Part shown: in pieces, positions 50,857 through 60,104 of the stretch | Numbering within the stretch: position 1 is the stretch's first letter | Layout: each line of letters opens with the position of its first letter | From: Clostridium sp. | Lineage (GTDB): Bacteria > Bacillota > Clostridia > Lachnospirales > Lachnospiraceae | NCBI GenBank assembly: GCA_021770825.1 | Contig: JAETQD010000002.1 | Coordinates: 179,492-243,491, forward strand | Length of the DNA: 64,000 bases | Direction: 5' to 3' | Program-made: the position numbers and the translations under genes | The notes under the pieces: generated by a model | Database searches by the model: none | What the model was told of the DNA's origin: nothing | The model's input: the letters and a program-made list of their open reading frames with translations, nothing else

Positions 50857-53163
50857 ATGACCAACAAAGAATGGATCGACAAAGTAATCGAAGAAAAGCG
50901 CGGCCGTATCATAGACGTCAGCGACCAGATCTTTGCGTTCGCCGAAACCGGCTTTCACGAATTCCGGACAGCCCGGTTATATGAGCAGGTGCTAAAACAG
51001 GAGGGCTTCCATGTGGAAACGGGAATCGCCCAGATGCCTACGGCCTTTTTGGCATCCTACGGAACCGGAAAGCCCGTGATCGGATTTCTCGCCGAATACG
51101 ATGCGCTGCCGGAGCTTTCCCAGGCCGGCGGATGTACCACGCGGACTCCCGCCGCCGGAGGGGGCCCCGACGGCCACGGCTGCGGCCACAATCTCCTTGG
51201 CGCAGGCGCCATGGCAGCGACACTGGCCGTAAAAGCCTATCTGGAAGAACATCCCGGAAAGGGCACTGTGATACTGTATGGCTGTCCCAGTGAGGAAAAG
51301 GGAAACGGAAAGGTGTTCCTGGCACGCAGCCACGCCTTTGACTGTCTGGATGCCGCATTTACATGGCATCCCGGAGATCAAAACCTCGCCTGCACCTATA
51401 CCACCCTTGCCAATGTCAGTGTATTCTTTCGCTTCAAGGGGGTCAACTACCTGAGAGAACATATCATTCCGGAGGCCAGAATCCATTACGCGTACCGGGA
51501 TGTGGGGGGAATTGCCCCCAATGTCGTGCAGGGACATAGCTGTGTCCACTACTTCATACGCGCTCCCAAGTCCAGACAGGTACAGGAGATTTATAAGCGG
51601 GTCATTGATGTGGCCGAGGGCGCCGCAAAAATGACCGGGACGGAGATGTCCTATGAGCTTTATTCCGGACTTTCCGACTATCTTCCCAACCGTGTGCTGA
51701 CGACAACACTGCATACATGTATGGAAACCATAGGAGCTCCTGATTTTAATGAGGAAGATTTTGCCCTGGCAGAGGCTTTCTTACATCAAACCTCCACTCC
51801 GGAGGAACTGGAGGCCAAAAAGGCGTTTTTCAGGAAAAAATACGGCGCCGGCATGCTCTCAGAGATTCTGAAAAAGCCATTGGATACCACCATTGCCCCC
51901 TTGGAATGGAAGGAAACCACCGGAGGCGTATATGAATGCCCGATTCCCGACGAAAACCTGGTTCCCCAGCCCTGTCTTGCAGAATCCTATGGGATCGTAA
52001 GCGACACAGAATGGCTCTTCCATCTGAGAAAGGGCGTTTTATTCCACAACGGACAGGAAATGACTGCCAAGGATGTCAAGGCATCTCTCGAGCTCTGCAA
52101 AGAGTCCCCACAGGTTGCCCAGTATGGAAAATCCACAGGCACCATCGAGATCGTGGACGATTATACCATTAAAATCATCACCGACGGCCCCCAGTCCGGT
52201 CTTCTCTCCGATCTCTGCAATCACGGAAATATGATTCTTCCGGCAGACCTGATCGAAAGCGGCCATGACTTCAATAAGGAGCCCATCGGAACCGGCCCCT
52301 ATAAGCTGACAGCCTGGAATAAGGGGGAAGGAATCGAGCTGGAAGCCTTTGATGATTACTGGGACGGCACTCCCTCCATCAAACATGTGACCTGGAAGGT
52401 CATTCCGGAAGGTTCCTCCCGTACCATGGCTTTAGAGGCCGGAACCGGTCATAACTGGATGATGACCAACACCGAACGGGCACCCTTCAACAATAAGGAG
52501 TTCCGTCTTGCCGTTGATTCCGCCATCGACAAGGCCGCTGTGATTCAGGTATCCTTAAACGGCGCTGCCAGCATCTCCAACAGCCTTATTGCAGAATGCT
52601 TTGCCGGCGTTGTGTCCGACGGAGCCCCGACTTATGATGTGGAAAAGGCAAAAGAGTACTTTGCGGCATCCGGTTTAGACCCGGCAGACTGCGGCTTCTC
52701 CCTGATCTGTTCTGATGATACCAAACTTCGCCAGGGACAGGTAATCCAGAGCTGCTTAAAGGATGTGCTCGGCGTGGATATTACCCTTGAATCCATGGAC
52801 CTGGCCACCTATCTGGACGCAACTGCATCCGGTGACTACGATGCAGCCATCGGCGGCTACACCACAGACTGCGTGTTATCCTATGCCATGGGTGTTTACC
52901 ACTCCAGCTCCATCGGTGCCTCCAACAAAACCCGCATCAATGACCCGGAGATCGATGCGCTGATCGAAACAATCAAAAGCACCCTTGACCCGGAGGAAAA
53001 CGTGAAGGCTGTCACAGAACTCAGCAAGGCCATCAACGAGATCTGCCCGCAGATTCCCTTATTCCTGAAAAACAACATCCGGGCCTATAACTCCAAGCTC
53101 CAGGGCTTCAATCTGACTTCCAACGGTATGACACGCTACGAAAAAATGTACTGGGCTGAATAA
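50857..53163 (+). CDS. chimeric ORF: M20D amidohydrolase N-part fused to oligopeptide-type solute-binding protein
   Basis: 768 residues, open throughout. Residues 1 to about 353 are an AbgB-type M20D enzyme with the zinc motif DGHGCGHNLLG and catalytic SEEKG. Its dimerisation segment is missing between FRFKG and VNYLREH (near 195). The C-terminal metal site is also gone, cut near LEWKET. From about GGVYEC on it is an SBP_bac_5 peptide-binding protein (LVPQPCLAESY, FHLRKGVLFHNGQEMTAKDV) without signal peptide or lipobox. A third gap shows at ALEAG/TGHNWMM near 530. No permease or ATPase genes follow. It looks like remnants of two genes joined by in-frame deletions; activity of either half is unlikely. 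Confidence 0.8.
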   Translation: MTNKEWIDKVIEEKRGRIIDVSDQIFAFAETGFHEFRTARLYEQVLKQEGFHVETGIAQMPTAFLASYGTGKPVIGFLAEYDALPELSQAGGCTTRTPAAGGGPDGHGCGHNLLGAGAMAATLAVKAYLEEHPGKGTVILYGCPSEEKGNGKVFLARSHAFDCLDAAFTWHPGDQNLACTYTTLANVSVFFRFKGVNYLREHIIPEARIHYAYRDVGGIAPNVVQGHSCVHYFIRAPKSRQVQEIYKRVIDVAEGAAKMTGTEMSYELYSGLSDYLPNRVLTTTLHTCMETIGAPDFNEEDFALAEAFLHQTSTPEELEAKKAFFRKKYGAGMLSEILKKPLDTTIAPLEWKETTGGVYECPIPDENLVPQPCLAESYGIVSDTEWLFHLRKGVLFHNGQEMTAKDVKASLELCKESPQVAQYGKSTGTIEIVDDYTIKIITDGPQSGLLSDLCNHGNMILPADLIESGHDFNKEPIGTGPYKLTAWNKGEGIELEAFDDYWDGTPSIKHVTWKVIPEGSSRTMALEAGTGHNWMMTNTERAPFNNKEFRLAVDSAIDKAAVIQVSLNGAASISNSLIAECFAGVVSDGAPTYDVEKAKEYFAASGLDPADCGFSLICSDDTKLRQGQVIQSCLKDVLGVDITLESMDLATYLDATASGDYDAAIGGYTTDCVLSYAMGVYHSSSIGASNKTRINDPEIDALIETIKSTLDPEENVKAVTELSKAINEICPQIPLFLKNNIRAYNSKLQGFNLTSNGMTRYEKMYWAE

Positions 53164-53170
53164 AAAGACA

Positions 53171-53207
53171 GCGCGCGCAGATATTTCTCACTGCGCGCGC
53201 GTTTTTT
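53171..53207. terminator. bidirectional GC-rich terminator
   Basis: GCGCGCGCAG (53171-53180) and CTGCGCGCGC (53191-53200), then GTTTTTT; the upstream side has AAAAA for the minus strand. It serves the chimera and punA. Confidence 0.85.
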
Positions 53208-54045
53208 ATTTCTTCACAACAAGATATTCATGATAAATAGCCGTCAGCGATTTCTTCACCAGCCGTTCAAATAACGGCGCCACCCGGTCGGCCGTCTCCT
53301 GGACCTCTTTGTGGCTTAAAGGCTGCGGGAGAATTCCGCTGGCCATGTTGGTAATGCAGGAGATTCCGCAGATATCCATTCCCATATGGTTCGCCACAAT
53401 GGCCTCGCAGACCGTGCTCATACCCACGGCATCCGCTCCCAGGGTTCTCGCCATGCGGATTTCCGCCGGGCTTTCGTAAGCGGGCCCTGTGAACTGGATA
53501 TATACGCCTTCCTGAAGGGGAATCTTTTCCTCCTCTGCCACGCGCCGTATGATGGTGCGGATTTCTTTCTTATACACATCGCTCATATCCGGGAACCGCG
53601 GTCCAAGCTCCTCCTCGTTGGGTCCAATGAGCGGAGACGGTATAAAGCTGCTGATATGGTCCGACATCAGCATAAAATCTCCGGCCTTGTATCCTGTGTT
53701 GACGCCGCCGGACGCATTGGTCAGAAACAAAAGCTTTGCTCCCATGAGCTTCATGAGCCGAATCGGAAGCGTCACTTCCTTCATGGAATAGCCCTCATAA
53801 TAGTGGACCCGCCCCTGCATAATGACCATGGGCACATCCTCCACATATCCAAAAATAAATCTCCCTTTATGTCCCGGCACTGTGGACACGGGAAAGCCCT
53901 CAATGTCCTTATAATCCAGTGTCTCAACAACCGTAATCGTTTCCGCAAAATTTCCCAGACCGGACCCCAGAATCAGGGCTGCCTCCGGCTTAAAGGTCAC
54001 TTTTTTCTTTACACTTTCATATACCTTTTGAAGTTCACTGTTCAT
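53206..54045 (-). CDS. punA: purine nucleoside phosphorylase
   Basis: 279 residues, a trimeric-type PNP. Phosphate-binding GSGLG is near residue 29 and VPGHKGRF near 60. The base-binding TNASGG and the C-terminal region with EAIVANHMGMDICGISCITNMASG match the family. It splits (deoxy)guanosine and inosine with phosphate into base and (deoxy)ribose 1-phosphate. AAGGAGG precedes the ATG. Confidence 0.92.
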   Translation of the reverse strand: MNSELQKVYESVKKKVTFKPEAALILGSGLGNFAETITVVETLDYKDIEGFPVSTVPGHKGRFIFGYVEDVPMVIMQGRVHYYEGYSMKEVTLPIRLMKLMGAKLLFLTNASGGVNTGYKAGDFMLMSDHISSFIPSPLIGPNEEELGPRFPDMSDVYKKEIRTIIRRVAEEEKIPLQEGVYIQFTGPAYESPAEIRMARTLGADAVGMSTVCEAIVANHMGMDICGISCITNMASGILPQPLSHKEVQETADRVAPLFERLVKKSLTAIYHEYLVVKK

Positions 54046-54112
54046 GGTTCGCCCTCCTTCTCTATGGAAATTATATCGGATTCACAGGAATGCCGCAAGC
54101 CCTTTCCATCCA

Positions 54113-54679
54113 TTAAAACCCGAGGAATCCCAGGTGTTCCAGAAGAATCTTGGTCCCCATGAGAACCAAAATGACGCCTCCCGCAAGCTCCGCCTTCGCC
54201 TTATAGCGCATTCCGAACACATTTCCGACTTTTACTCCCACCGCCGACAGCACAAAGGTCACTGCACCGATAAAGGTCACCGCCCAGAAAATATCCACCT
54301 TAAGGAAAGCAAAGGTTACCCCCACGGCCAGGGCATCAATACTGGTGGCTATGGCCAACGGCAGCATGGCCTTTACTCCAAAGGAACAGTCCAGACATTC
54401 CTCGTCCTCTTCTCTGGACTCCTTTATCATGTTGAGTCCAATGACTCCCAGAAGAATAAACGCCACCCAGTGGTCAATTTTTGTAATCATCGCCTCAAAC
54501 TGGCTCCCCATGAGATATCCCAGGAAAGGCATCAGCGCCTGAAAGCCGCCGAAATAAACGCCGCAGGTAAGCGCATGACCCGGCCGCATTTTCTGTACCG
54601 ACAATCCTTTACAGACCGACACCGCAAATGCATCCATGGACAATCCCACTGCAATAATAAAAAGTTCCACCAGACTCAT
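54113..54679 (-). CDS. mntP: manganese efflux pump MntP
   Basis: About 188 residues from ATG 54679 ([26 protein letters not shown]), after GGGGGA. It has six transmembrane helices. The two conserved Asp-bearing helices (SMDAFAVS and [12 protein letters not shown]) define the MntP/DUF204 family, and the sequence is of normal size. It exports Mn2+. The upstream RNA matches the yybP-ykoY manganese riboswitch, which turns on such genes when Mn2+ is high. Confidence 0.9.
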   Translation of the reverse strand: MSLVELFIIAVGLSMDAFAVSVCKGLSVQKMRPGHALTCGVYFGGFQALMPFLGYLMGSQFEAMITKIDHWVAFILLGVIGLNMIKESREEDEECLDCSFGVKAMLPLAIATSIDALAVGVTFAFLKVDIFWAVTFIGAVTFVLSAVGVKVGNVFGMRYKAKAELAGGVILVLMGTKILLEHLGFLGF

Positions 54680-54705
54680 ATGAACATTCCCCCTGATTAA
54701 GATAC

Positions 54706-54822
54706 AAAAAAGACCCATCTGCCCCAGGACAGATAAGTCTCATCATTTCAAGCGAAGCCAGGATAATTCCAGTATGTTGACCACGCTGCGCCAGACCGCG
54801 CCGACTACTCCCTTATACTGAT
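54706..54822 (-). ncRNA. yybP-ykoY manganese riboswitch upstream of mntP
   Basis: On the minus strand, the leader holds GGGAGTAGTCGG, a paired stretch, GTCAACATAC, and then a region that can form either the basal P1 stem or a terminator. The terminator is AGACTTATCTG / CAGATGGGTCT followed by TTTTTT. This order and these conserved blocks match the yybP-ykoY family, and the controlled gene is the expected one. Ligand binding is inferred from the family. Confidence 0.8.
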
Positions 54823-54834
54823 AAACAAATATCA

Positions 54835-54914
54835 TGCGGATGAAGGGACTTGAACCCCCACGGTTGCCCGCCAGCTCCTAAGGCTGGTGCGTCTGCCAAT
54901 TCCGCCACATCCGC
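54835..54914 (-). tRNA. tRNA-Leu (anticodon UAG)
   Basis: A cloverleaf reads on the minus strand with acceptor stem GCGGATG / CATCCGC, D-loop GGAATTGGCAGAC, anticodon stem CCAGC / GCTGG with loop CTTAGGA, a class II variable arm CGGGCAACCG, and T-loop GGGGGTTCAAGTCCC. CCA is not encoded. It lies just upstream of the mntP riboswitch. Confidence 0.93.
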
Positions 54915-54981
54915 ATACGCTAAACGCGCACTGATGATTATATCATTCTTGAGAAAGAATTGTCAATATAATTAAATAAAA

Positions 54982-55010
54982 TAGACAAAACATCCATAAA
55001 CATGTATACT
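54982..55010 (+). promoter_or_regulatory. promoter of the M20 gene at 55045
   Basis: TAGACA (54982-54987), a 17-base spacer and TATACT (55005-55010), 35 bases before the ATG; AGGAGG lies at 55032-55037. Confidence 0.65.
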
Positions 55011-55044
55011 ATTTATTAGAAGAAATTATTCAGGAGGAATAAAA

Positions 55045-56406
55045 ATGGACAGAACGGAACAATTAAAATCTCTCGTTGACAACTGTCGTGACCTGATTTT
55101 AAAAACAGAGCGTGACATCTGGGCCAAGCCTGAAACAGGATACCATGAGTGGGCCACCAACGCCTATATGGAAAAGATCTTTGAAGACCTTGGCTACACA
55201 CTGACAAAAGCCGGAGATATCCCGGGCTTCTACACCGATCTGGATACCGGAAAGCCCGGTCCCAAGGTGGCAATCCTCGGCGAGCTGGATTCCTTAATCT
55301 GTGGAAACCATCCCGATGCAGACCCGGAGACCAAAGCAGTTCATGCCTGCGGACATAACGCCCAGTGTGCAACCCTGGCAGGTGTTGCCGCTGCCTTAAA
55401 GCAGCCCGGCGCCTTAGACGGCATGTGCGGTTCTATCCGCCTGATGGCAGTTCCGGCTGAGGAGCTGATTCAGCTTGGCTACCGTGAGGGCTTAAGAAAG
55501 AGCGGCACCATCCACTTCTACGGCGGCAAGGTGGAATTCATCTACCGCGGTTATTTTGACGGCGTGGACATGGCCATGATGATTCATGCCGGAAATATGG
55601 AAGAGGGAAAATATTTGACCATCAACCCCGGCTGCAACGGCTGTGTGGTAAAGAACCTCACCTTTGAGGGCGTGGCTTCCCATGCCGGCGGTTCTCCGGA
55701 AAAGGGCGTAAACGCGCTCTACGCTGCCACCAACGCCATGAACGCTGCCAATGCGCTCCGTGAGACCTTCTTAGACAATGAACATATCCGTTTCCATCCC
55801 ATCATCACCGAAGGCGGTGTTGCCGTAAACGCCATTCCGGAAAAGACAAAGGTGGAGACCTATGTGCGCGGCGCTTCCTATGAAGCCATCACCGAATACA
55901 ATAAGAAAATCAACCAGGCCATGGCCGGCTCCGCTGCTGCCATGGGTGCCGGAGTTCTCATTGAAGACCGTCCCGGCTATTTCCCGTTGAACAACGATAA
56001 AAACCTCAACCAGCTTGCCAAAGAGGCTATGGAAGCCGTTGGCGGCCCCGGATGTGTTGTAGAAACAGACCACTGGGATACAGGAAGTACCGACATGGGC
56101 GACGTTTCCTCCATCATGCCGGCCGTTCATCCTTACGGCGCCGGAGCCATCGGAACCGGACACGGGATGGACTACTACATTGCAGACCCGGAAAGAGCCT
56201 GCGTGGCTCCTGCCAAGTGCCTGCTGATCATGGCTGACAGACTTCTCGCTGACGATGCCGCCCTGGCAAAGAAGGTCCTCGCCGAATCCAAGCCGCGTTT
56301 TGCTTCCAAGGAAGAGTACATAAAGGCTCTGGAAGACTTGAACATGACAAAAGAGGCCGTTGTCCGCAAGGAAGACGGAACCGTTGTTCTGGATTTCCTG
56401 AAATAA
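55045..56406 (+). CDS. M20D amidohydrolase, intact
   Basis: 453 residues. The metal motif is HACGHNAQCATLAG, the catalytic Glu pair VPAEE, and the dimerisation-domain motif EGVASHAGGSPEKGVNALYAATNAM. The C-terminal metal site is WDTGSTDMGDVSS. This matches AbgB/indole-acetamide-like M20D enzymes that split N-acyl amino acids or dipeptides. Spacing from AGGAGG to ATG is ideal. The gene is monocistronic with its own promoter and terminator, and is the best-preserved of four M20 loci in the window. Confidence 0.88.
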   Translation: MDRTEQLKSLVDNCRDLILKTERDIWAKPETGYHEWATNAYMEKIFEDLGYTLTKAGDIPGFYTDLDTGKPGPKVAILGELDSLICGNHPDADPETKAVHACGHNAQCATLAGVAAALKQPGALDGMCGSIRLMAVPAEELIQLGYREGLRKSGTIHFYGGKVEFIYRGYFDGVDMAMMIHAGNMEEGKYLTINPGCNGCVVKNLTFEGVASHAGGSPEKGVNALYAATNAMNAANALRETFLDNEHIRFHPIITEGGVAVNAIPEKTKVETYVRGASYEAITEYNKKINQAMAGSAAAMGAGVLIEDRPGYFPLNNDKNLNQLAKEAMEAVGGPGCVVETDHWDTGSTDMGDVSSIMPAVHPYGAGAIGTGHGMDYYIADPERACVAPAKCLLIMADRLLADDAALAKKVLAESKPRFASKEEYIKALEDLNMTKEAVVRKEDGTVVLDFLK

Positions 56407-56421
56407 CACAGAATAAATTTC

Positions 56422-56460
56422 CGGGCCGGGATCCTGTACACTGGGATCCCGGCCCGTTTT
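56422..56460. terminator. terminator between M20 and EFR1 genes
   Basis: CGGGCCGGGATCC and GGATCCCGGCCCG (13-base perfect stem) followed by TTTT on the plus strand. It lies between convergent genes. Confidence 0.85.
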
Positions 56461-56465
56461 ATCAC

Positions 56466-57209
56466 TTACAGAAAGTATTCATTTTCCCGTCTTTCTGCCA
56501 GCTTCGCAGAAAAGTCTGCCGCAAAGGCATTGTATGCGTCCACGTTCATGTTTTTCGCATGAACCGGGCATTTCCTGATGCAGCGGAAGCAGGAAATGCA
56601 GATTTCCGGATTTACCTGAAAATCCTCTCCGATGGCTCCCACCGGACATCCCCTCTTACAGACACCGCAGCCCACACAGGCTTCGGAGGTGAGAGGTTTA
56701 AACTTTCCTCCCGGGATTCCTTCCTTATACGGACGGTTTCCGGGAATCACGCATGTGAGGCCTCCGCTGGCTGCTGCCTTTTTGGCAAACTCGGCATCAG
56801 CGGCCAAATCATCTGCATCCGGCCGCTCCACCTGGATGGCGCCGTATGTGTGGCGGCCCACAAGGGCTGCTGCCCCCTTCACAACAAATCCCTGTTTCTT
56901 TGCAATGTCCTCCATTTCCACCAGGGCATCATCGTAATGTCTGTTTCCGTATGTGGCCACCAAAATGCACGGCGTCTTTTGGCCGCAGATTCCATCCAGC
57001 CTCGGTGCTGCTGCCATGGGAATTCTTCCCGCATACACCGGCATACCGATGATAACCAGGTCCTCCGGCCCGAACTGACAGACCGTATTCCGGTTTGCCG
57101 GGAGTGTTAAATCCACGGTCTCATACCCCGGGTCAATGGCTGCCGCCATGGCTTCCACGCTCTTTTTCGTGTTCCCTGTGGGAGAAAAATAAACGGCTGC
57201 TACTCTCAT
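56466..57209 (-). CDS. EFR1 family flavodoxin-ferredoxin fusion
   Basis: About 247 residues from ATG 57209. An N-terminal flavodoxin domain (VAAVYFSPTGNTKKSVEAMA binds FMN phosphate; IIGMPVYAGRIP) is followed by two 4Fe-4S motifs (CVGCGVCKRGCPVGA near 190 and CISCFRCIRKCPVHA near 220). EFR1 proteins are predicted electron carriers in Clostridia. It stands alone between the M20 gene and the yitT gene. Partners are not evident. Confidence 0.85.
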   Translation of the reverse strand: MRVAAVYFSPTGNTKKSVEAMAAAIDPGYETVDLTLPANRNTVCQFGPEDLVIIGMPVYAGRIPMAAAPRLDGICGQKTPCILVATYGNRHYDDALVEMEDIAKKQGFVVKGAAALVGRHTYGAIQVERPDADDLAADAEFAKKAAASGGLTCVIPGNRPYKEGIPGGKFKPLTSEACVGCGVCKRGCPVGAIGEDFQVNPEICISCFRCIRKCPVHAKNMNVDAYNAFAADFSAKLAERRENEYFL

Positions 57210-57338
57210 TTTTATCTGTCCCCTTTCTTCTCTCAAATACCTCGGCGCCCGGCTTTCTGCGGCAGACGCAAAAAACCGGATGCACAGGCAGAATATTCAA
57301 CCATATTATACCATTGAATCTCCCGCCGTGCCATCCTT

Positions 57339-58220
57339 TTATATGCCTTCCGTTCCCCGTTTTCTCGGATCGTTTAGGAAGCCCTCTCCGTAGGCCTCCT
57401 TCGTCTCCATCACCACCACAAAAGCATGTTCATCATAGGCGTCAATGATCGCCTTTACCAGATAAAACTGCTTTCTGTCCACCACACACATCAGAGTTTC
57501 GCCCTCCTGCCTGCTGAAGCCGCCCATGCTCTTAAAAAAAGTGGTTCCTCGGTCCATTCTGACCATGATCGCATCGGCAATTTCCCGATTTTTTGAGGAA
57601 TGAATCATGACCATGGTGCCCTTGTTCATTCCGTAAAGCAGCGCATCGATGGTCTGGGTAGTGCAGACCATGGAAATTAAGCCGTAAAGAGCTGCCTCCA
57701 GCCCGCGGAACACCAGAATGGAAAGCCCAATGACCACCATATCAATGAGCATCAGCGCATATCCTGTATGCATGTAGGGAAACCGTCTCTGCAAAAGCTT
57801 TGCGATGATGTCGCCGCCGCCTGTGGTGGAGTTTCTCATGAAAATGAGAGCCATACCCACGCCCACAAGGATTCCGCCGAAGGCCGATGAAATCAGGCGG
57901 TCCCCCACATACTGCGGGAAGAAGGGAGCCACCATACAGTCCAGAACCACAGTCATGATGACCACTGTCTGGATGGTTTTAAGAGCCATTTTCCGGTCCA
58001 GCAAAAGCCATGCGCTGATTAAAAGCGGAACGTTCAATAAAAAGGTCATGGTCCCCACCGGAAGTCCGGTCATAAAATTAATTAAAAGCGCAATACCGGA
58101 TACGCCGCCGGGAGCAATGCGGCATGGCTCGATAAAGCACCAGGTCCCCAGGCCCTGCAAAAACGCTCCGAGAAAATCGTAAGCAAAGTCCTTTCCCTTC
58201 TCCTTCCAGTTCCGTTTCAT
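57339..58220 (-). CDS. YitT family membrane protein (DUF161/DUF2179)
   Basis: About 293 residues from ATG 58220; an alternative ATG lies 9 bases earlier, almost touching GGAGG. Five or six transmembrane helices form the YitT DUF161 core, with the Gly-rich CRIAPGGVSGIALLINFMTGLPVG and GGILVGVGMALIFMRNSTTGGGDIIAKLL. A cytoplasmic DUF2179 domain (GTTFFKSMGGFSRQEGETLMCVVDRKQF) ends the protein. Function is unknown, probably transport. A promoter and a structured, terminator-bearing leader precede it. Confidence 0.85.
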   Translation of the reverse strand: MKRNWKEKGKDFAYDFLGAFLQGLGTWCFIEPCRIAPGGVSGIALLINFMTGLPVGTMTFLLNVPLLISAWLLLDRKMALKTIQTVVIMTVVLDCMVAPFFPQYVGDRLISSAFGGILVGVGMALIFMRNSTTGGGDIIAKLLQRRFPYMHTGYALMLIDMVVIGLSILVFRGLEAALYGLISMVCTTQTIDALLYGMNKGTMVMIHSSKNREIADAIMVRMDRGTTFFKSMGGFSRQEGETLMCVVDRKQFYLVKAIIDAYDEHAFVVVMETKEAYGEGFLNDPRKRGTEGI

Positions 58221-58258
58221 CGTTATCATTCCTCCAGTTTTTAAATTTTTCCAACAAA

Positions 58259-58388
58259 AAAGGCAGGGGACCGATGCACCTGCCTTTTCTCCTGCACTGT
58301 GTCCGCAATTATAACTTTCGTTATGATTCCGTGCACAGCACGTCTTTTCAGTTATCTGTATCATACCCGATTTCCCGGATTTTTACAA
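58259..58388 (-). promoter_or_regulatory. yitT promoter and terminator-bearing leader
   Basis: On the minus strand the promoter is TTGTAA (58388-58383), a 17-base spacer and TATGAT (58365-58360). The leader has a GNRA-capped hairpin ATAAC-gaaa-GTTAT (58324-58311) and an intrinsic terminator AAAGGCAGG / CCTGCCTTT (58287-58259) with T6. The terminator lies between this promoter and yitT, so it may be conditional. It matches no riboswitch I know. Confidence 0.55.
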
Positions 58389-58396
58389 CCCCCTGA

Positions 58397-59236
58397 TCAG
58401 TCTCCCATGTACATCCGGAGATTCTGTACATTTTTCTTATCATAATAGAACGGATTCAGATAGTAGGCTGGGTCCGTCAGCTCCTGAGTAAAATAGCCCT
58501 CATAGCCGTTTTTCACCATGGTCTCCAAATCGTTCCTTAAGCTTCTGTTTCCGTCTCCCCAGATATAATGGCCATAGGGATTGCAGTCCTGGAAATGAGC
58601 GTGGGCAATATTTTCCTTTCCAAAAACATCAAACCACTCCTGGATGCTCTCTCCTGCCACAGACATGGCGGTAAGGTCAATCATCACCTTAAAATTCGGA
58701 TGATTTACCCCATCGAAGAGCTTCTTCATCTGGTCCAGACGATATCCGATTCTGGATTCCTGGGGGCGCAGGGATTCTGCCACAATGGTGATTCCATTCT
58801 CCGCCGCCACCTCCGAAAGTCTCTGGTGCATCTCGATGGCCCGCTTTAAGCCTTCCTCCTCCGGCTCATCCCAATAGCCCCAGCCGGAATTGGCCTCCAT
58901 ATACCGGGCTCCCAAAGCGGCTGCCAGACGGATTCCGTTAGAAAAAAATCCAAAGGTTTTTTCCCGAAGTTCCGGCTCCTTTACCCCAAACTGATATCCA
59001 AAGCGGCAGTTCTGGGGCGTGAACACCGGACACTTCATTCCGCGGGATTCGAGTTTTTCCAATACCGGAGCCGGGTCCTGGTATTCGTCTGGGTCCAGCC
59101 AGAGTCCCTGATGTCCGCCAAGAAGCTCCACATTTTTAATTCCCAGCTTTAACATACAGTCCAGGAAATAATCCAGGGTGTATTGGCAGTAATGAAGATT
59201 TAAAACAGATAAACGTGAAAAATCCACCAATTTCAT
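58397..59236 (-). CDS. TIM-barrel sugar isomerase/epimerase (AP endonuclease-2 fold)
   Basis: About 279 residues from ATG 59236, 9 bases after GGGGG. Xylose-isomerase-like barrel strands are visible (LGIKNVELLGGH, IVAESLRPQE, FKVMIDLTAMSVAGE, AHAHFQDCNPYGHYIWGDG), with the Glu, Asp and His residues that bind the metal in tagatose/psicose epimerases. It is a tandem paralogue of the next gene upstream. It probably isomerises or epimerises a ketose or sugar phosphate in the BtpA/FGGY operon. Confidence 0.8.
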   Translation of the reverse strand: MKLVDFSRLSVLNLHYCQYTLDYFLDCMLKLGIKNVELLGGHQGLWLDPDEYQDPAPVLEKLESRGMKCPVFTPQNCRFGYQFGVKEPELREKTFGFFSNGIRLAAALGARYMEANSGWGYWDEPEEEGLKRAIEMHQRLSEVAAENGITIVAESLRPQESRIGYRLDQMKKLFDGVNHPNFKVMIDLTAMSVAGESIQEWFDVFGKENIAHAHFQDCNPYGHYIWGDGNRSLRNDLETMVKNGYEGYFTQELTDPAYYLNPFYYDKKNVQNLRMYMGD

Positions 59237-59250
59237 TAATTCCATCCCCC

Positions 59251-60084
59251 TTATACAATAAACGGCGCCAGCGCAGCCATATTTCTTCTGTCAGCTTCCT
59301 TCGGGTCATCCAGGTACCGGGCATCGTTGAGCGCCAGGCTTAAATAGCCATCGTATCCGTAATTCTCAAGCACCTCCAACTGGTCTTCCAGCGGCCGCAG
59401 TCCGTCTCCCCATACGAGACGTCCCTGGGGTCTTCCGTCCACGAACCGAATATGCCGCAAATCTCCACCCAATGCTTGAAACCAGTCTTCCATGGTCTCC
59501 CCGGCAAGTCCGGCTGCAGTCAAATCCAGACAGGCCTTCACGTTCTCATGTGATACGGCCTTTAAAAGCTTTTGAAGCTCCGGGAGTGTGTTCATGATTA
59601 CGGAATCATCCGGACGCACCGTCTCCACAGCCAGCGTCACACCGTTGTCGGCTGCGATAGGTGCCAGTATGCTGAGTCTTTCTGCTGCTCTGTCGAAAAT
59701 ACGCTCCGGTTCTTCGTCCCTGGCACCGCCGCAGCAGTTTATTACCATGAGCTTTGTGCCCGTTTCTCCTGCCGCCTTAATTCCATTGATAAAATATCCC
59801 ATGGAATGTCGCGCGGCAGTATCCTCCCAGGCACACAGATTATAATTGTAAACGGTACACTCCGGTGAAAACGCTCCTATATGAAGGCCATAGCTCTCCA
59901 CCTTTTCTCTCCACACAACAGCATCCTGGTATCCATAATCATCCAGCAGAAAATGCGGTCTTGCACACCATACTTCGATGTTCTTAAGCCCCAGCTCTGC
60001 CTGTGCCTTAAGGAAATAGTCCAATGTCCGGAATTTGTAGTGCATTCCCATTCCGGCAAGCTGCTCTCTCTTTATTGACGGCAT
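59251..60084 (-). CDS. TIM-barrel sugar isomerase/epimerase, paralogue
   Basis: 277 residues, AGGAGG before ATG. It has the same barrel as its neighbour (TLDYFLKAQAELGLKNIEVW, LAVETVRPDDSV, VKACLDLTAAGLAGE, IRFVDGRPQGRLVWGDG), with corresponding metal ligands. Similarity to the downstream gene in order and spacing of motifs points to gene duplication. The two may act on successive intermediates or epimers. The substrate is not known. Confidence 0.8.
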   Translation of the reverse strand: MPSIKREQLAGMGMHYKFRTLDYFLKAQAELGLKNIEVWCARPHFLLDDYGYQDAVVWREKVESYGLHIGAFSPECTVYNYNLCAWEDTAARHSMGYFINGIKAAGETGTKLMVINCCGGARDEEPERIFDRAAERLSILAPIAADNGVTLAVETVRPDDSVIMNTLPELQKLLKAVSHENVKACLDLTAAGLAGETMEDWFQALGGDLRHIRFVDGRPQGRLVWGDGLRPLEDQLEVLENYGYDGYLSLALNDARYLDDPKEADRRNMAALAPFIV

Positions 60085-60104
60085 ACGTTTTTCCTCCTAC
60101 CTCT

